A stretch of 64,000 bases of DNA from Prosthecobacter sp. (GTDB lineage: Bacteria > Verrucomicrobiota > Verrucomicrobiia > Verrucomicrobiales > Verrucomicrobiaceae): NCBI RefSeq assembly GCF_020439865.1, contig NZ_JAGRPF010000079.1:62001-126000 (forward strand), read 5' to 3'. Below are positions 17,461 to 25,929 of the stretch, piece after piece (the first letter of the stretch is position 1; every line of letters starts with the position of its first letter). The translations under genes were made by a program, and so were the position numbers. The notes beneath the pieces are model-generated. The model did no database searches. It was given only the letters and a program-made list of their open reading frames with translations, and was not told where the DNA came from.

Positions 17461-18195
17461 CTATTTTGCCAGCACGCTTTGCAACCACGCCAGCTCGCCG
17501 GGGATTTCCCCGGGTGTGAGGACGGTATGGGCGACTTCCTCGCGCAGAAGCGTGCGGAACTTCACACGCAGGCGGTGGATGAGGATGCGCGTCGCGACTT
17601 CGCTGGAGCCGATCTTTTCGGCGACTTCGCGGCAGGACGGCGGTTCGTTGTCCCACATCAGATAGGGCAGCAGGAGGTCGAAGACCTCTTTTCGTCCCAC
17701 CGCTTCGTAAGCCTCGCGGAGCTTCACACGCACACTGGCCAGCAAATCCTGCGCCCAGACCTGTGTGAAAAACGCATCCAGATCGCTCTCGGTTTGCGGC
17801 TCGTGCGCATAGCGCTCTTCCGCGGCCATTTCATCGAAGGACACATGAAGCACATTGCCGCCACGCTTTTGCGCACCGTTGTGCCGTGCGTCATCGCTGA
17901 GCAGGCGTTTCAGCACGCCCAGCAGCCAGGAGCGGAGCTTGCCGGCCTCCTGCTGTGCGGAGAGGAGGGCGTTTTCGGTGATGAGCCGGTGGAAGAAGGC
18001 CTGAGTCAAATCCTCCGCGTCGTGCGCAGCGTGGCCGCTGCGGCGCAGGAAGGCGTAAATGGGATACCAGTAGCCTTTGCACAGCTCCTCCATCGCTGCT
18101 GCGGCGTCCTCGGGATTGCCGTTCTGCAACGCATGGACGAGCGTCCAGTGCGTCGATGGGAACGAGGCGTTCAGGCTGTGATCAGGCGCGGACAT
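17461..18195 (-). CDS. ECF-type RNA polymerase sigma factor associated with a Ser/Thr kinase
   Basis: A 244-residue sigma-70 family protein, longer than classical ECF factors. Region 2 is near residues 10-90 (FPSTHWTLVHAL, HDAEDLTQAFFHRLI, KLRSWLLGVLKRLLSDD) and region 4 near 180-225 (REVAEKIGSSEVATRILIHR). The ATG at 18195 (MSAPDHSLNASFPST) was preferred to a GTG at 18216. The sigma factor, small membrane protein and WD40 kinase are co-directional with small gaps. In Planctomycetes and Verrucomicrobia this sigma subgroup is commonly linked to Ser/Thr kinases, suggesting control by phosphorylation; that is inference here. Confidence 0.9.
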   Translation of the reverse strand: MSAPDHSLNASFPSTHWTLVHALQNGNPEDAAAAMEELCKGYWYPIYAFLRRSGHAAHDAEDLTQAFFHRLITENALLSAQQEAGKLRSWLLGVLKRLLSDDARHNGAQKRGGNVLHVSFDEMAAEERYAHEPQTESDLDAFFTQVWAQDLLASVRVKLREAYEAVGRKEVFDLLLPYLMWDNEPPSCREVAEKIGSSEVATRILIHRLRVKFRTLLREEVAHTVLTPGEIPGELAWLQSVLAK

Positions 18196-18600
18196 TCTGG
18201 CAACACGGAGTGTCACCCTGTGGCGAATCGCATTCCGGCATTCGGGGGTAACTCTGGCATCTGTTTCCCCGGTGAGAAACTGGAATTCCCGTCCTCAGGC
18301 GGATCATCTGCCAAAAAATGCGGCTCTGCTGAAGCACCGCTCCGGAAATCGGAAGGTGGGACTCGCAAGCGTCCCGCCTTTTTCGCGGCCGGGTCCGGAG
18401 GACTGCCATCTGTGGGGCCCGAAACCCGCCTTTCCTTCATGCTTCGCAAATCAGCATTCAGGCATTCTAAAGAAAAACGCGGGTCAAGTGAAACGCCCGC
18501 CCGGAAACCGGGACTGAAGTGGCGGCGCTACTACCGGGCGGCCGCGCGAAGCGGCTTCTCGGCAGTCAGTGCCCCTCACTCACACTCCAAAAGAAAAAGA
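18196..18600 (+). other. 405-base gene-free region with structured leader before a PEP-CTERM gene
   Basis: Lies between the divergent starts of the sigma factor and the PEP-CTERM gene. It holds several potential RNA hairpins on the plus strand: GGCGGA-TCA-TCTGCC near 18297-18312, a terminator-like stem at 18355-18383, and CCCGG-AAA-CCGGG near 18502-18514, where CCGGGCGGC at about 18535 can also pair upstream. An open frame crosses it into the PEP-CTERM gene but has no protein-like features. No known riboswitch class was recognised. Confidence 0.5.
18355..18383 (+). terminator. Terminator-like hairpin in the PEP-CTERM leader (possible attenuator)
   Basis: Stem GGTGGGAC (18355-18362) with GTCCCGCC (18371-18378), one T-G wobble, 8-base loop, followed by five T (18379-18383). 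No plus-strand gene lies upstream to terminate, so it may end an early transcript of the leader or a small RNA. Confidence 0.5.
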
Positions 18601-19254
18601 ATGAAATCCAAAATCAATGCCACCAAGGCCCTTAGCGGGCTTGTCACGGGACTGCTGTTGTTCATCTCAATGGCTTCCCAGGCTCACTCCGCTCTGGTGT
18701 TGACCGCTGTCGGCATTCCCGAGACCGGTGAGTCCACATGGACCTTCTCAGGCAGCTACGTCGTCACCACGGGGGGCACGGTGAATGCGAACACCACTTC
18801 ATCAACGATTGGCATCACCAATTGGGCCGGCGTTGGCGACTATTTCAGAAGCTACCCTCTTCCGGGCTCCGTTCCGGATGGGCTTCACGCTTTCGATCCG
18901 GGTGGAACGGTGCAACTGACCGGCTCCCTGAGCGGTGCTCTTTCGATTGATTCAGTCTTGCTGGTGCATGGCGGCGGCAACTTGGACAGTTGGGGTTTCG
19001 CATCGAACTCCTCACACACCTATCAAGCCGGCGAGACGCTGACCTTCAGCGGCACCGCCGTTCTGCCGGTGGACATTCTTGCGTTAGGTGGCGACTACCA
19101 CTTTCTGCCGTTGAGCTTTTCGAAAACTCTAAGCGGCGCGACCGTGAATTTCACAGCACAAGCCGTCCCCGAACCTTCCCGTTCCTTGCTCCTGCTCGGC
19201 GGGCTGCTTGGCATGGTGATCCGCCGTCGGCGCAGCCGGTGCATCACGGCATAA
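18601..19254 (+). CDS. PEP-CTERM sorted exported protein
   Basis: A 217-residue protein. The ATG at 18601 follows a purine-rich AAAAGAAAAAGA stretch and starts a signal peptide (MKSKINATKALSGLVTG..., ending QAHS near residue 30). The middle is a beta-rich, Gly/Ser/Thr-rich domain. The C-terminus is a standard PEP-CTERM anchor: VPEPS near residue 190, hydrophobic LLLLGGLLGMVI, then RRRRSR. Such proteins are cut and re-anchored by exosortase and often contribute to extracellular matrix. The longer frame from 17362 lacks a signal at its start and is not used. The 3' end overlaps the convergent DUF1549/DUF1553 gene by 11 bases. Confidence 0.92.
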   Translation: MKSKINATKALSGLVTGLLLFISMASQAHSALVLTAVGIPETGESTWTFSGSYVVTTGGTVNANTTSSTIGITNWAGVGDYFRSYPLPGSVPDGLHAFDPGGTVQLTGSLSGALSIDSVLLVHGGGNLDSWGFASNSSHTYQAGETLTFSGTAVLPVDILALGGDYHFLPLSFSKTLSGATVNFTAQAVPEPSRSLLLLGGLLGMVIRRRRSRCITA

Positions 19255-22030
19255 ACAGGAACTCGTTGCTGTTGAACAACGCCCGGCAAAGCGCGCTGAG
19301 TCCGTATTCGCGGACGGTCGGTCCGGTGTCGTGCAGTTCTGCGGTGGTCGGGGAACGATTCAGCGCGAGCTTGTAGGCGCTGGTGATTTGTGCGGCGATG
19401 TCATCTCCGGCTTCTTTTTGCAAGCGTGTCGCGAAGGCGCTGGCGGTGTCGAGTGTGAAGCGGCTGTTGAATAGGTTGAGCGCCTGGATCGGTGTGGTGC
19501 TGGCGCGGCGGATCGCGGTGCTTTGACCGGCGTCAGGACAGTCGAACGCGCCAAACACGGCCTCGGGTTCACGGCGGACTTTGTGCGCGTAGATCATGCG
19601 GCGTTTGTTGTCGGGTGTGAGGCTATCGACTGGTTCGAAGCCGCTGAGGCCGCCGCGTTTGTCGAAGAGGTTGTAGCCGCGGCCATACATCTTCAAATCC
19701 AGCAGACCGCTGACAGCGAGCATCGAGTCGCGGATGGATTCGGCTTCGAGTCGGCGGGAAGGGAAGCGCCAGAGGAGACGTGCGTCGGAGTCGATGGTGT
19801 TGGCGGAGGGAGACTTGTAAACAATGAGACTTGGAGACAATGAGAGGGAGTCGCTTTGTCTCCCTGTCTGATTGTCTGAAGGTCTCATTGTCTTGGATGA
19901 CTGCCGGTAGGTTTCGCTCATCACGATCAGCCGGTGCATGTGTTTCACACTCCAGCCGCTCTTGATGAACTCGGCGGCGAGCCAGTCGAGCAGTTCGGGA
20001 TGCGTGGGTTTCACGCCCATGCGGCCGAAGTCGCTCGGCGTTTCGACCAGACCGGTGCCGAAGTGGCCCTGCCAGATGCGATTGACCATGACGCGGGCGG
20101 TGAGCGGATTCCGCGGGCTGGCGATCCAGTCGGCGAGAACGCGGCGGCGTTCCTGCTCGGCGGTTTCATTTGTCAGTGTCACCGTTCCCAACGCAGAGAG
20201 CACGGCGGGCACCACGGACTCCTTCGGCTGCTCGGGATCGCCACGATTCAAGAGATGGATGTCATCCGGCGTGCGGAAGGTGCCGGCGAAGACCTTCTGT
20301 TCGGCACTGATGCGTTGCAGTTGTTCATCGAGCGGCCGCTTTTGATCGATGAGACGCTGCGCCTCGGCGATTTCGTCTTGGCGAAGGCCTTGCGTGGAAA
20401 ACGCGGGCTGCGTGCGATCACGCTCGTCATAGCGCTGGCGGTCGTCGGAATCGGCGACGACGCGCCAAGCACCGGAATCGTCGGCGGTTTCGATGACGTA
20501 GCTGGTCGCGAGGCGGTCCTTGAATTTGCCCTGTCGATCACGGCCCCACACGACGCGGTCGATCTCCTGCTCCTGCGGGAACTCGACCATCACCCAGCCT
20601 TTGCCGACTTCGTTCGACATCCAACTGCGCGAGTTGCCGTAGTTGCCGTCGTTCACGAAACGCTGCTCATGGCGGTCAGCGCTGACTTTCTCACCAGAGA
20701 CTGTGATGGGGGCATTCAGCGCGATGTTTTCGCCCGTGGTGGTGAAAACCTCGAGTTCGTCGATGCAGGGTTCGAGCTTGTTCGTGTCGCGGATGGTGAA
20801 GCGCACGCGTCTGGCCTTCACGGGCATGAAACGATCGCGATTTTCACGCGCATCGATCATCGGACGTTTCACGCCTGATTTGGCGATGGGAACAAAGCGC
20901 GAGAGCTGCTTCTCGATATCGGTGAGCTGTGCTTTGACCTTCTTCAGTTCCTCGCGGGCCGCGAGAGCCTCTGGCGTGCGCAGTTCGCGATCGCCATACT
21001 CGACTCCGGCGACGAAAGCCTGCATCGAGTAGTAATCCTTCGCGCTGATCGGATCAAACTTGTGATCGTGGCAGCGCGCGCAGCCGATGCTGAGGCCGAG
21101 GAAGGTCTGGCCGATGTTCACGACGATCTCGTCGATGGAATCCTGCCGCGCGAGACGCTTCGACGGCTCGTCCTTGCCGATCTGTCCCGGCAGCAACACC
21201 GACGCCGTGACGAGGAATCCCGTGGCCGCGTCCTCGCCCATCGCATCGCCAACGATCTGCTCTTTGATGAAGCGATCGTATGGCGTGTCGTTGTTGAACG
21301 CGCGGATGACGTAATCGCGGTAAGGCCACGCGTTGGGACGCTCGGTGTTCACTTCAAAGCCGTGCGTGTCCGCGTAGCGCACGACATCCAGCCAGTGCTG
21401 CGCCCAGTGCTCGCCGTAGCGTGGTGAGACGAGGAGACGCTCGACAACCGCTGCGTGATCTTTGCTCTTCGAAAACGCGGCGACTTCCTCCGGCGTTGGC
21501 GGCAGGCCAGTGAGATCGAAGGTCACGCGACGCAGCCAGGTGACCGGATCGGCGGGTGGGGATCGATGCAGACCTTTTTCGGTGAGCTTCGCGTCGATGA
21601 AGGCATCGATGGAATGCAACGAAGACTTCGCGAGAGGCTTGAAGGCCCAGTGATCACGCCGGTCTTCGAGTTTCGCGAGATCGACTCCATCGGGCCAGTG
21701 CGCGCCTTCGTTGATCCAGCGCGTGAGCGTTTCGATGTCCTCGGAGGCGAGCTTGCCCTTGGGAGGCATGATCTCATCTTCGTCGGTCGTCGTGATGAAG
21801 TGGATCAGGGAGCTCTTTGCCGCATCGCCTGCTTGAATGTCCGGCGCATGCTTGTCGCCGCCTTTGAGCGCTTCCGATTTGATGTCGAGCCGCAGGCCGG
21901 ACTTCTGCTTCTTCTCACCGTGGCATTCGTAGCAGTGCTTTTCGAAGATCGGCCGCACCTCGCGCACGAAATCCACCGGCGCGGCGGACGCGCTGGTGGT
22001 GACGAGCAGCAGGAGGGACGGGAAACGCAT
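19244..22030 (-). CDS. PSCyt1-DUF1549-DUF1553 protein with inserted F5/8-type C (discoidin-like) domain
   Basis: A 928-residue exported protein with a signal peptide ([16 protein letters not shown]). It has a planctomycete-type cytochrome c domain with CYECH at 33-37, and DUF1549 at about 138-345 with [15 protein letters not shown] and a second CxxCH-like motif, CARCH, at 317-321. A discoidin-like beta-sandwich lies at about 403-530 ([31 protein letters not shown]), followed by DUF1553 from about 620 ([18 protein letters not shown]). Near residues 711-740 a Ser-rich segment encoded by a palindromic repeat interrupts DUF1553. The start at 22030 was chosen for its signal peptide. It is the last gene of an operon with DUF1501 and another PSCyt1 protein. 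The role is unproven. Confidence 0.92.
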   Translation of the reverse strand: MRFPSLLLLVTTSASAAPVDFVREVRPIFEKHCYECHGEKKQKSGLRLDIKSEALKGGDKHAPDIQAGDAAKSSLIHFITTTDEDEIMPPKGKLASEDIETLTRWINEGAHWPDGVDLAKLEDRRDHWAFKPLAKSSLHSIDAFIDAKLTEKGLHRSPPADPVTWLRRVTFDLTGLPPTPEEVAAFSKSKDHAAVVERLLVSPRYGEHWAQHWLDVVRYADTHGFEVNTERPNAWPYRDYVIRAFNNDTPYDRFIKEQIVGDAMGEDAATGFLVTASVLLPGQIGKDEPSKRLARQDSIDEIVVNIGQTFLGLSIGCARCHDHKFDPISAKDYYSMQAFVAGVEYGDRELRTPEALAAREELKKVKAQLTDIEKQLSRFVPIAKSGVKRPMIDARENRDRFMPVKARRVRFTIRDTNKLEPCIDELEVFTTTGENIALNAPITVSGEKVSADRHEQRFVNDGNYGNSRSWMSNEVGKGWVMVEFPQEQEIDRVVWGRDRQGKFKDRLATSYVIETADDSGAWRVVADSDDRQRYDERDRTQPAFSTQGLRQDEIAEAQRLIDQKRPLDEQLQRISAEQKVFAGTFRTPDDIHLLNRGDPEQPKESVVPAVLSALGTVTLTNETAEQERRRVLADWIASPRNPLTARVMVNRIWQGHFGTGLVETPSDFGRMGVKPTHPELLDWLAAEFIKSGWSVKHMHRLIVMSETYRQSSKTMRPSDNQTGRQSDSLSLSPSLIVYKSPSANTIDSDARLLWRFPSRRLEAESIRDSMLAVSGLLDLKMYGRGYNLFDKRGGLSGFEPVDSLTPDNKRRMIYAHKVRREPEAVFGAFDCPDAGQSTAIRRASTTPIQALNLFNSRFTLDTASAFATRLQKEAGDDIAAQITSAYKLALNRSPTTAELHDTGPTVREYGLSALCRALFNSNEFLFMP
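19808..19895. repeat. Palindromic microrepeat inserted in frame in a DUF1553 coding region
   Basis: ACAATGAGAC (19821-19830) is an exact inverted copy of GTCTCATTGT (19882-19891), and GGAGACAATGAGAGGGAG (19833-19850) has a near-inverse at about 19860-19876. It encodes a Ser-rich stretch ([12 protein letters not shown]) that typical family members lack at this place, just before the conserved [14 protein letters not shown]. It shares words with the element at 16572-16638. Confidence 0.65.
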
Positions 22031-22067
22031 GATTTGTTTTAACGGCCTGCGTCGTCGCATTCAAACA

Positions 22068-23552
22068 TCAAGCGAGCAGGGCCTTCAGCACCTTGCCTTC
22101 GCTCGTCGGGCCGATGAGGCGGTTGTCGAGGCCCTGGTAGGTGAAGTGGAAGCGATACGGGTCGAGTCCGAGCTGGTTGAGGATCGTCGCTTGCAGGTCG
22201 CGGATGCTGACCGGTTTTTCGACCGGGTAGTAGCCGAACTCATCCGTCTGGCCGTGGGCAACACCGCCTTTGATGCCGCCGCCGGCCATCCACATCGTGT
22301 AGGCATAGGGATGGTGATCACGACCGACGAAGCCTTTCTTGAACTCGGTGCGCACGTTGTTCTGCATCATCGGCGTGCGGCCAAATTCGCCGCCCCAGAC
22401 GATGAGCGTGTCATCGAGCAGGCCGCGCTGCTCCAGATCGAGAATGAGACCGCTGATGGCGCGGTCGATCTGCTGGCACTTGATCGGCAGCGTCTCGTCG
22501 ATGCTCTCGCCGGGCGAGGAGCCGTGATGATCCCAGCCCCAGTCGTAGAGCTGCACAAAGCGCACGCCGTTTTCGATAAGGCGACGCGCGAGCAGGCAGT
22601 TGTTCGCGAAGGTGGGATCGTCGCCCTTGTAGAGAACACGGGGATCTTCGACGCCCTTTTCGGCCGGCGAGACGTAGCCGGGCTTCGCACCGTAGAGTTT
22701 GAGCACGTGCTCGGGCTCTTTCGAGATGTCCATCACCTCCGGCACGCTCATTTGCATGCGATAGGCGAGTTCGTATTGAGCGATACGTGTGAGCGTTTCG
22801 GAGTCGCCGCTTCGGGCGTGTTCCGCCTCGTTCATCTTGGCCACCGCGTCGAGCATGCGACGGCGCATGGTTCGGTCCATGCCCTTCGGGTCGCTCAGAT
22901 ACAAAACCGGATCACCGCTGGTGCGGCATTGCGCGCCCTGATAAACGCTCGGCAGGAAGCCGCTGCCCCAGAGCGATTTGCCGCCGTCGGGAGTCTTGCC
23001 ACCGCTCAGCAGCACCACAAAGCCCGGCAGGTCTTCATTCACGCTGCCGAGACCGTAAGTGGCCCATGATCCAATCGACGGACTGCCGAGTCGCGGCGAT
23101 CCCGTGTGCACAAAGAGCTGCGCGGGCGCGTGGTTGAACTGATCCGTGTGAACCGTGCGGATCACAGAGATCTTGTCGATCACCTTCGCCAGTTGCGGCA
23201 GCAACTCGCTCATCCACTGGCCGCTTTGACCTTGCTGCGCGAATTTGAACTGTCCCGCGAGCACCTTCGGCACGCCTTTGATGAAGGCGAAGCGCTTGCC
23301 TTCGAGGAACGAGGCCGGTGCGTCCTTGAGGTGAAGCTTTTGGAGCTCCGGTTTGTAATCAAACATCTCCAGCTGCGACGGCGAACCCGCCATGTGCAGA
23401 TAAATGACGCGCTTCGCCTTCGCCGGGATCATCGGCTTCTTCGCCTCGCCGGCGAGCAACGAGTTCAGCGCCATCGCGCCGAAACCAAGACCGGTCGTCT
23501 GAAACAAATACCGCCGCGTGATGCTGCGTGCGTGGAGGAGATCAGGAGTCAT
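22068..23552 (-). CDS. DUF1501 protein with Tat-like signal
   Basis: A 494-residue DUF1501 protein. The N-terminus ARSITRRYLFQTTGLGFGAM has a twin-arginine-type signal. VIYLHMAGSPSQLEMFDYKP and, near the end, [10 protein letters not shown] and GRDHHPYAYTMWMAGGGIKGG are the family's conserved metal-site-like blocks. It sits between two PSCyt1/DUF1549/DUF1553 genes, 3 bases after the upstream one and 37 before the downstream one. Such pairs are a hallmark of Planctomycetes and Verrucomicrobia and are thought to act together outside the cytoplasm, perhaps in polymer breakdown; the reaction is not known. Confidence 0.93.
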   Translation of the reverse strand: MTPDLLHARSITRRYLFQTTGLGFGAMALNSLLAGEAKKPMIPAKAKRVIYLHMAGSPSQLEMFDYKPELQKLHLKDAPASFLEGKRFAFIKGVPKVLAGQFKFAQQGQSGQWMSELLPQLAKVIDKISVIRTVHTDQFNHAPAQLFVHTGSPRLGSPSIGSWATYGLGSVNEDLPGFVVLLSGGKTPDGGKSLWGSGFLPSVYQGAQCRTSGDPVLYLSDPKGMDRTMRRRMLDAVAKMNEAEHARSGDSETLTRIAQYELAYRMQMSVPEVMDISKEPEHVLKLYGAKPGYVSPAEKGVEDPRVLYKGDDPTFANNCLLARRLIENGVRFVQLYDWGWDHHGSSPGESIDETLPIKCQQIDRAISGLILDLEQRGLLDDTLIVWGGEFGRTPMMQNNVRTEFKKGFVGRDHHPYAYTMWMAGGGIKGGVAHGQTDEFGYYPVEKPVSIRDLQATILNQLGLDPYRFHFTYQGLDNRLIGPTSEGKVLKALLA

Positions 23553-23555
23553 GGC

Positions 23556-25886
23556 TCAGTTGCGGGTGAGGAATTCGTCGAGATTCAGGATCGCGTTCGC
23601 GGTGACGATCCACGCGGCAAAGTCGGCGGGCGCGATGCCCTGCGGTTGATTTGCGCGCGTTGTCTGAATCAAGTCGGCTGCATTTTGCGGATGCTTTGTG
23701 AAATCAGCCTTCGCATCAGCAAAGAGCGCGAGGAGCGGTTTTGCCTCTTCCGCTTTCACCGGACGACAAAGCGCGATTTGCAGGCCAGCGGCGGCGGGTT
23801 CGTTGCCAGCCGCGAGCATCTTCGTGGCGAGCGCGGCGGCGGCTTCGAGATAGACGGGATCATTCAGCGTGACGAGCGCTTGCAACGGCGTGTTCGTTCG
23901 GATGCGACGAATCTGGCAAACTTCACCACTACCACCATCGAAGGTGATGAAGGACGGATACGGCGTGGTGCGCTTCAAATAGGTGTAGAGGCCGCGTCGA
24001 TGACGATCTTCGCCTTCGGCGTCGATCCACGACTTGGCGCTGTAAGTTGAGCGCCAGAGACCGGCAGGCTGCGGCGGCATCACTGGCGGGCCACCCATCT
24101 TCTTTGAGAGCAAACCTGAAACGGTGAGCGCGGAGTCGCGCACCATCTCGGCGCTGAGGCGATAACGCGCGCCGCGTGAAGCGAACACGTTGCGCGGATC
24201 GGCTTCGTTCAACTCGGGCGTGGTTTCCGAGGCCTGGCGGTAGGTATCGCTCATCACGATGAACTTGAGCAGCTTCTTCAACGACCAGCCCCCATCGCGA
24301 TACTCGGCGGCGAGCAGATCGAGCAGCTTCGGATTGGTCGGCAGCGTGCCGAGCGCGCCGAAATCCTCCTCGGTCTCGACAATGCCAATGCCGAACAGCC
24401 GCGCCCACACGCGGTTGGCCCACACCCGCGGCGTGAGCGGGTTGTCATTGTTCACGAGCCACTTCGCGAGGCCGATGCGGTTCAGCGGTGCATCTTGAGG
24501 AAGTTTGCCGAACTCCGCGAGCACGGCGGGAGTCACCGGCGTGGTTTGATCGAGGAAGTTGCCGCGATTGTGAATCTTCGTCGCGCGTTGCTTTGCGGCG
24601 GGTAGTTCGCGCATGATTGGAATGGCGACGATTTGCTCATTGGCAGCCTTCACCGCGTTGCGGGCTGATTTAACCGCGTCTTTGAGCTTGGCGATCTCCG
24701 GTTTGTCGGTGGCGGGATCTTCGCGTTCTAGGTCTTTGTCCTTTAAATCTTTGCCGCTGGTCTTCGCGAGTTCTTCGCGCAGTTCGTTGAGCTTCTTCGT
24801 GGCGTCCTCAACGGCCTTCGTCTGCTCCGGTGTGGGCTTCGAGAGTTTCGGCGAGTCGTCCGGCAAGTCGGCATCCTGCGTCTGGTTCAAGATGGCGTAG
24901 AGGCGGTAGTATTCCTCGTTGCTGATGGGATCGTATTTGTGGCTGTGGCACTTCGCGCAGCCCATCGTGAGTCCCATCCACACCTGGATCGTCGTATCGA
25001 CGCGGTCCTTCACCGCCGCGACGCGAAACTCTTCATTGTCGGTGCCGCCTTCGTCGTTGGACATCGTGTTGCGATGAAACGCGGTGGCGATGAGCTGCTG
25101 CTCGGTTGGATTGGGCAACAAATCACCCGCGAGCTGCTCCAGTGTGAACTGATCGAGCGGCATGTCCGCGTTCAGTGCGTTGATGACCCAGTCGCGCCAC
25201 GGCCAGATCGTGCGTCCGAGATCTTTCTCATAGCCCTTGGTGTCCGCGTAACGCGCGAGATCGAGCCACATGCGTGCCCAGTGTTCGCCGAAGGCTTTGG
25301 AGGAGAGGAGGTTGTCGACAAGCGCCTCGTAATCTTTGTCCGACAGGTCGGACTTGTCTGACGAGTCGGACGGTGGAAGGCCGGTCAAATCGAGTGAAAG
25401 ACGTCGCACGAGCGTAGCTGCAGGCACGCGTGGCCGCAGCGTGAGCTTTTTTTCTGCCAGTTTCTCCTTCACGAGCGAGTCGATCGTTCCCTGTGGTCGT
25501 ATTACGGGCTCGAAGGACCAGTGGCGGCCCCATTTCGCGCCTTCGGCGATCCAGCGGCGCACGATCTCGATTTGCGCAGGTTTCAGCGTCTTGTGCGACT
25601 CCGGCGGCGGCATGAGATCGTCTTCGTCCTTGGTGACGAGGCGGGTAAAAACACTGCTCTGCTCCGGTTTGCCACCGAGCACGGGTGCTTCGCCATCTCG
25701 GGGCTTTTTCGCCTCGGCCTCGATGTCGAGCCGCAGCTTGGCCTTCCGTTCCTTTTCGTCCGGTCCGTGGCAGGCGTAGCAGTTCGCAGAGAGAATGGGC
25801 AGCACGTCGCGGGAGAAATTCACCGGCTCGACGGCACGGATCGCTTGGACGGAAATCAAGGCAAGGCAGCAGACGCGGAGGTTCAT
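23556..25886 (-). CDS. PSCyt1-DUF1549-DUF1553 protein
   Basis: A 776-residue exported protein with a signal peptide (MNLRVCCLALISVQAIRA). The planctomycete-type cytochrome domain has CYACH at 36-40, followed by LRLDIEAEAKK. DUF1549 is at about 125-340 with DLTGLPP and CAKCHSHKYDPIS near 308, and a charged coiled region follows near 340-420 (KKLNELREELAKTSGKDLKD). DUF1553 starts at about 480 (NPLTPRVWANRVWARLFG). Right after DLTGLPP the usual linker is replaced by a tandem SDS-SDK-SDL-SDK segment from a 9-base repeat. First gene of a three-gene operon with DUF1501. Function unproven. Confidence 0.92.
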   Translation of the reverse strand: MNLRVCCLALISVQAIRAVEPVNFSRDVLPILSANCYACHGPDEKERKAKLRLDIEAEAKKPRDGEAPVLGGKPEQSSVFTRLVTKDEDDLMPPPESHKTLKPAQIEIVRRWIAEGAKWGRHWSFEPVIRPQGTIDSLVKEKLAEKKLTLRPRVPAATLVRRLSLDLTGLPPSDSSDKSDLSDKDYEALVDNLLSSKAFGEHWARMWLDLARYADTKGYEKDLGRTIWPWRDWVINALNADMPLDQFTLEQLAGDLLPNPTEQQLIATAFHRNTMSNDEGGTDNEEFRVAAVKDRVDTTIQVWMGLTMGCAKCHSHKYDPISNEEYYRLYAILNQTQDADLPDDSPKLSKPTPEQTKAVEDATKKLNELREELAKTSGKDLKDKDLEREDPATDKPEIAKLKDAVKSARNAVKAANEQIVAIPIMRELPAAKQRATKIHNRGNFLDQTTPVTPAVLAEFGKLPQDAPLNRIGLAKWLVNNDNPLTPRVWANRVWARLFGIGIVETEEDFGALGTLPTNPKLLDLLAAEYRDGGWSLKKLLKFIVMSDTYRQASETTPELNEADPRNVFASRGARYRLSAEMVRDSALTVSGLLSKKMGGPPVMPPQPAGLWRSTYSAKSWIDAEGEDRHRRGLYTYLKRTTPYPSFITFDGGSGEVCQIRRIRTNTPLQALVTLNDPVYLEAAAALATKMLAAGNEPAAAGLQIALCRPVKAEEAKPLLALFADAKADFTKHPQNAADLIQTTRANQPQGIAPADFAAWIVTANAILNLDEFLTRN
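25335..25370. repeat. Four 9-base tandem units in a DUF1549 coding region
   Basis: On the minus strand the units follow the pattern TCN-GAC-NNN four times, encoding (Ser-Asp-X)4. It lies directly behind the conserved DLTGLPP motif, where family members normally have a TPEE-type linker. Confidence 0.7.
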
Positions 25887-25929
25887 TCAGGGGACAGTGT
25901 ACGACTGCGATTCTGGCAAATCGCAGCAA

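Noticed and set aside
18351..18390. Possible c-di-GMP (GEMM) riboswitch suggested by GGGAC...GCAAGC words
   Set aside because: The GGGACGCAAAGC core and the paired receptor helices are not present; the segment reads better as a simple terminator hairpin.
17362..18600. Long plus-strand open frame that merges into the PEP-CTERM gene
   Set aside because: It runs antisense through the ECF sigma factor and the leader region, lacks a signal peptide at its start, and the real start at 18601 gives a normal signal peptide.
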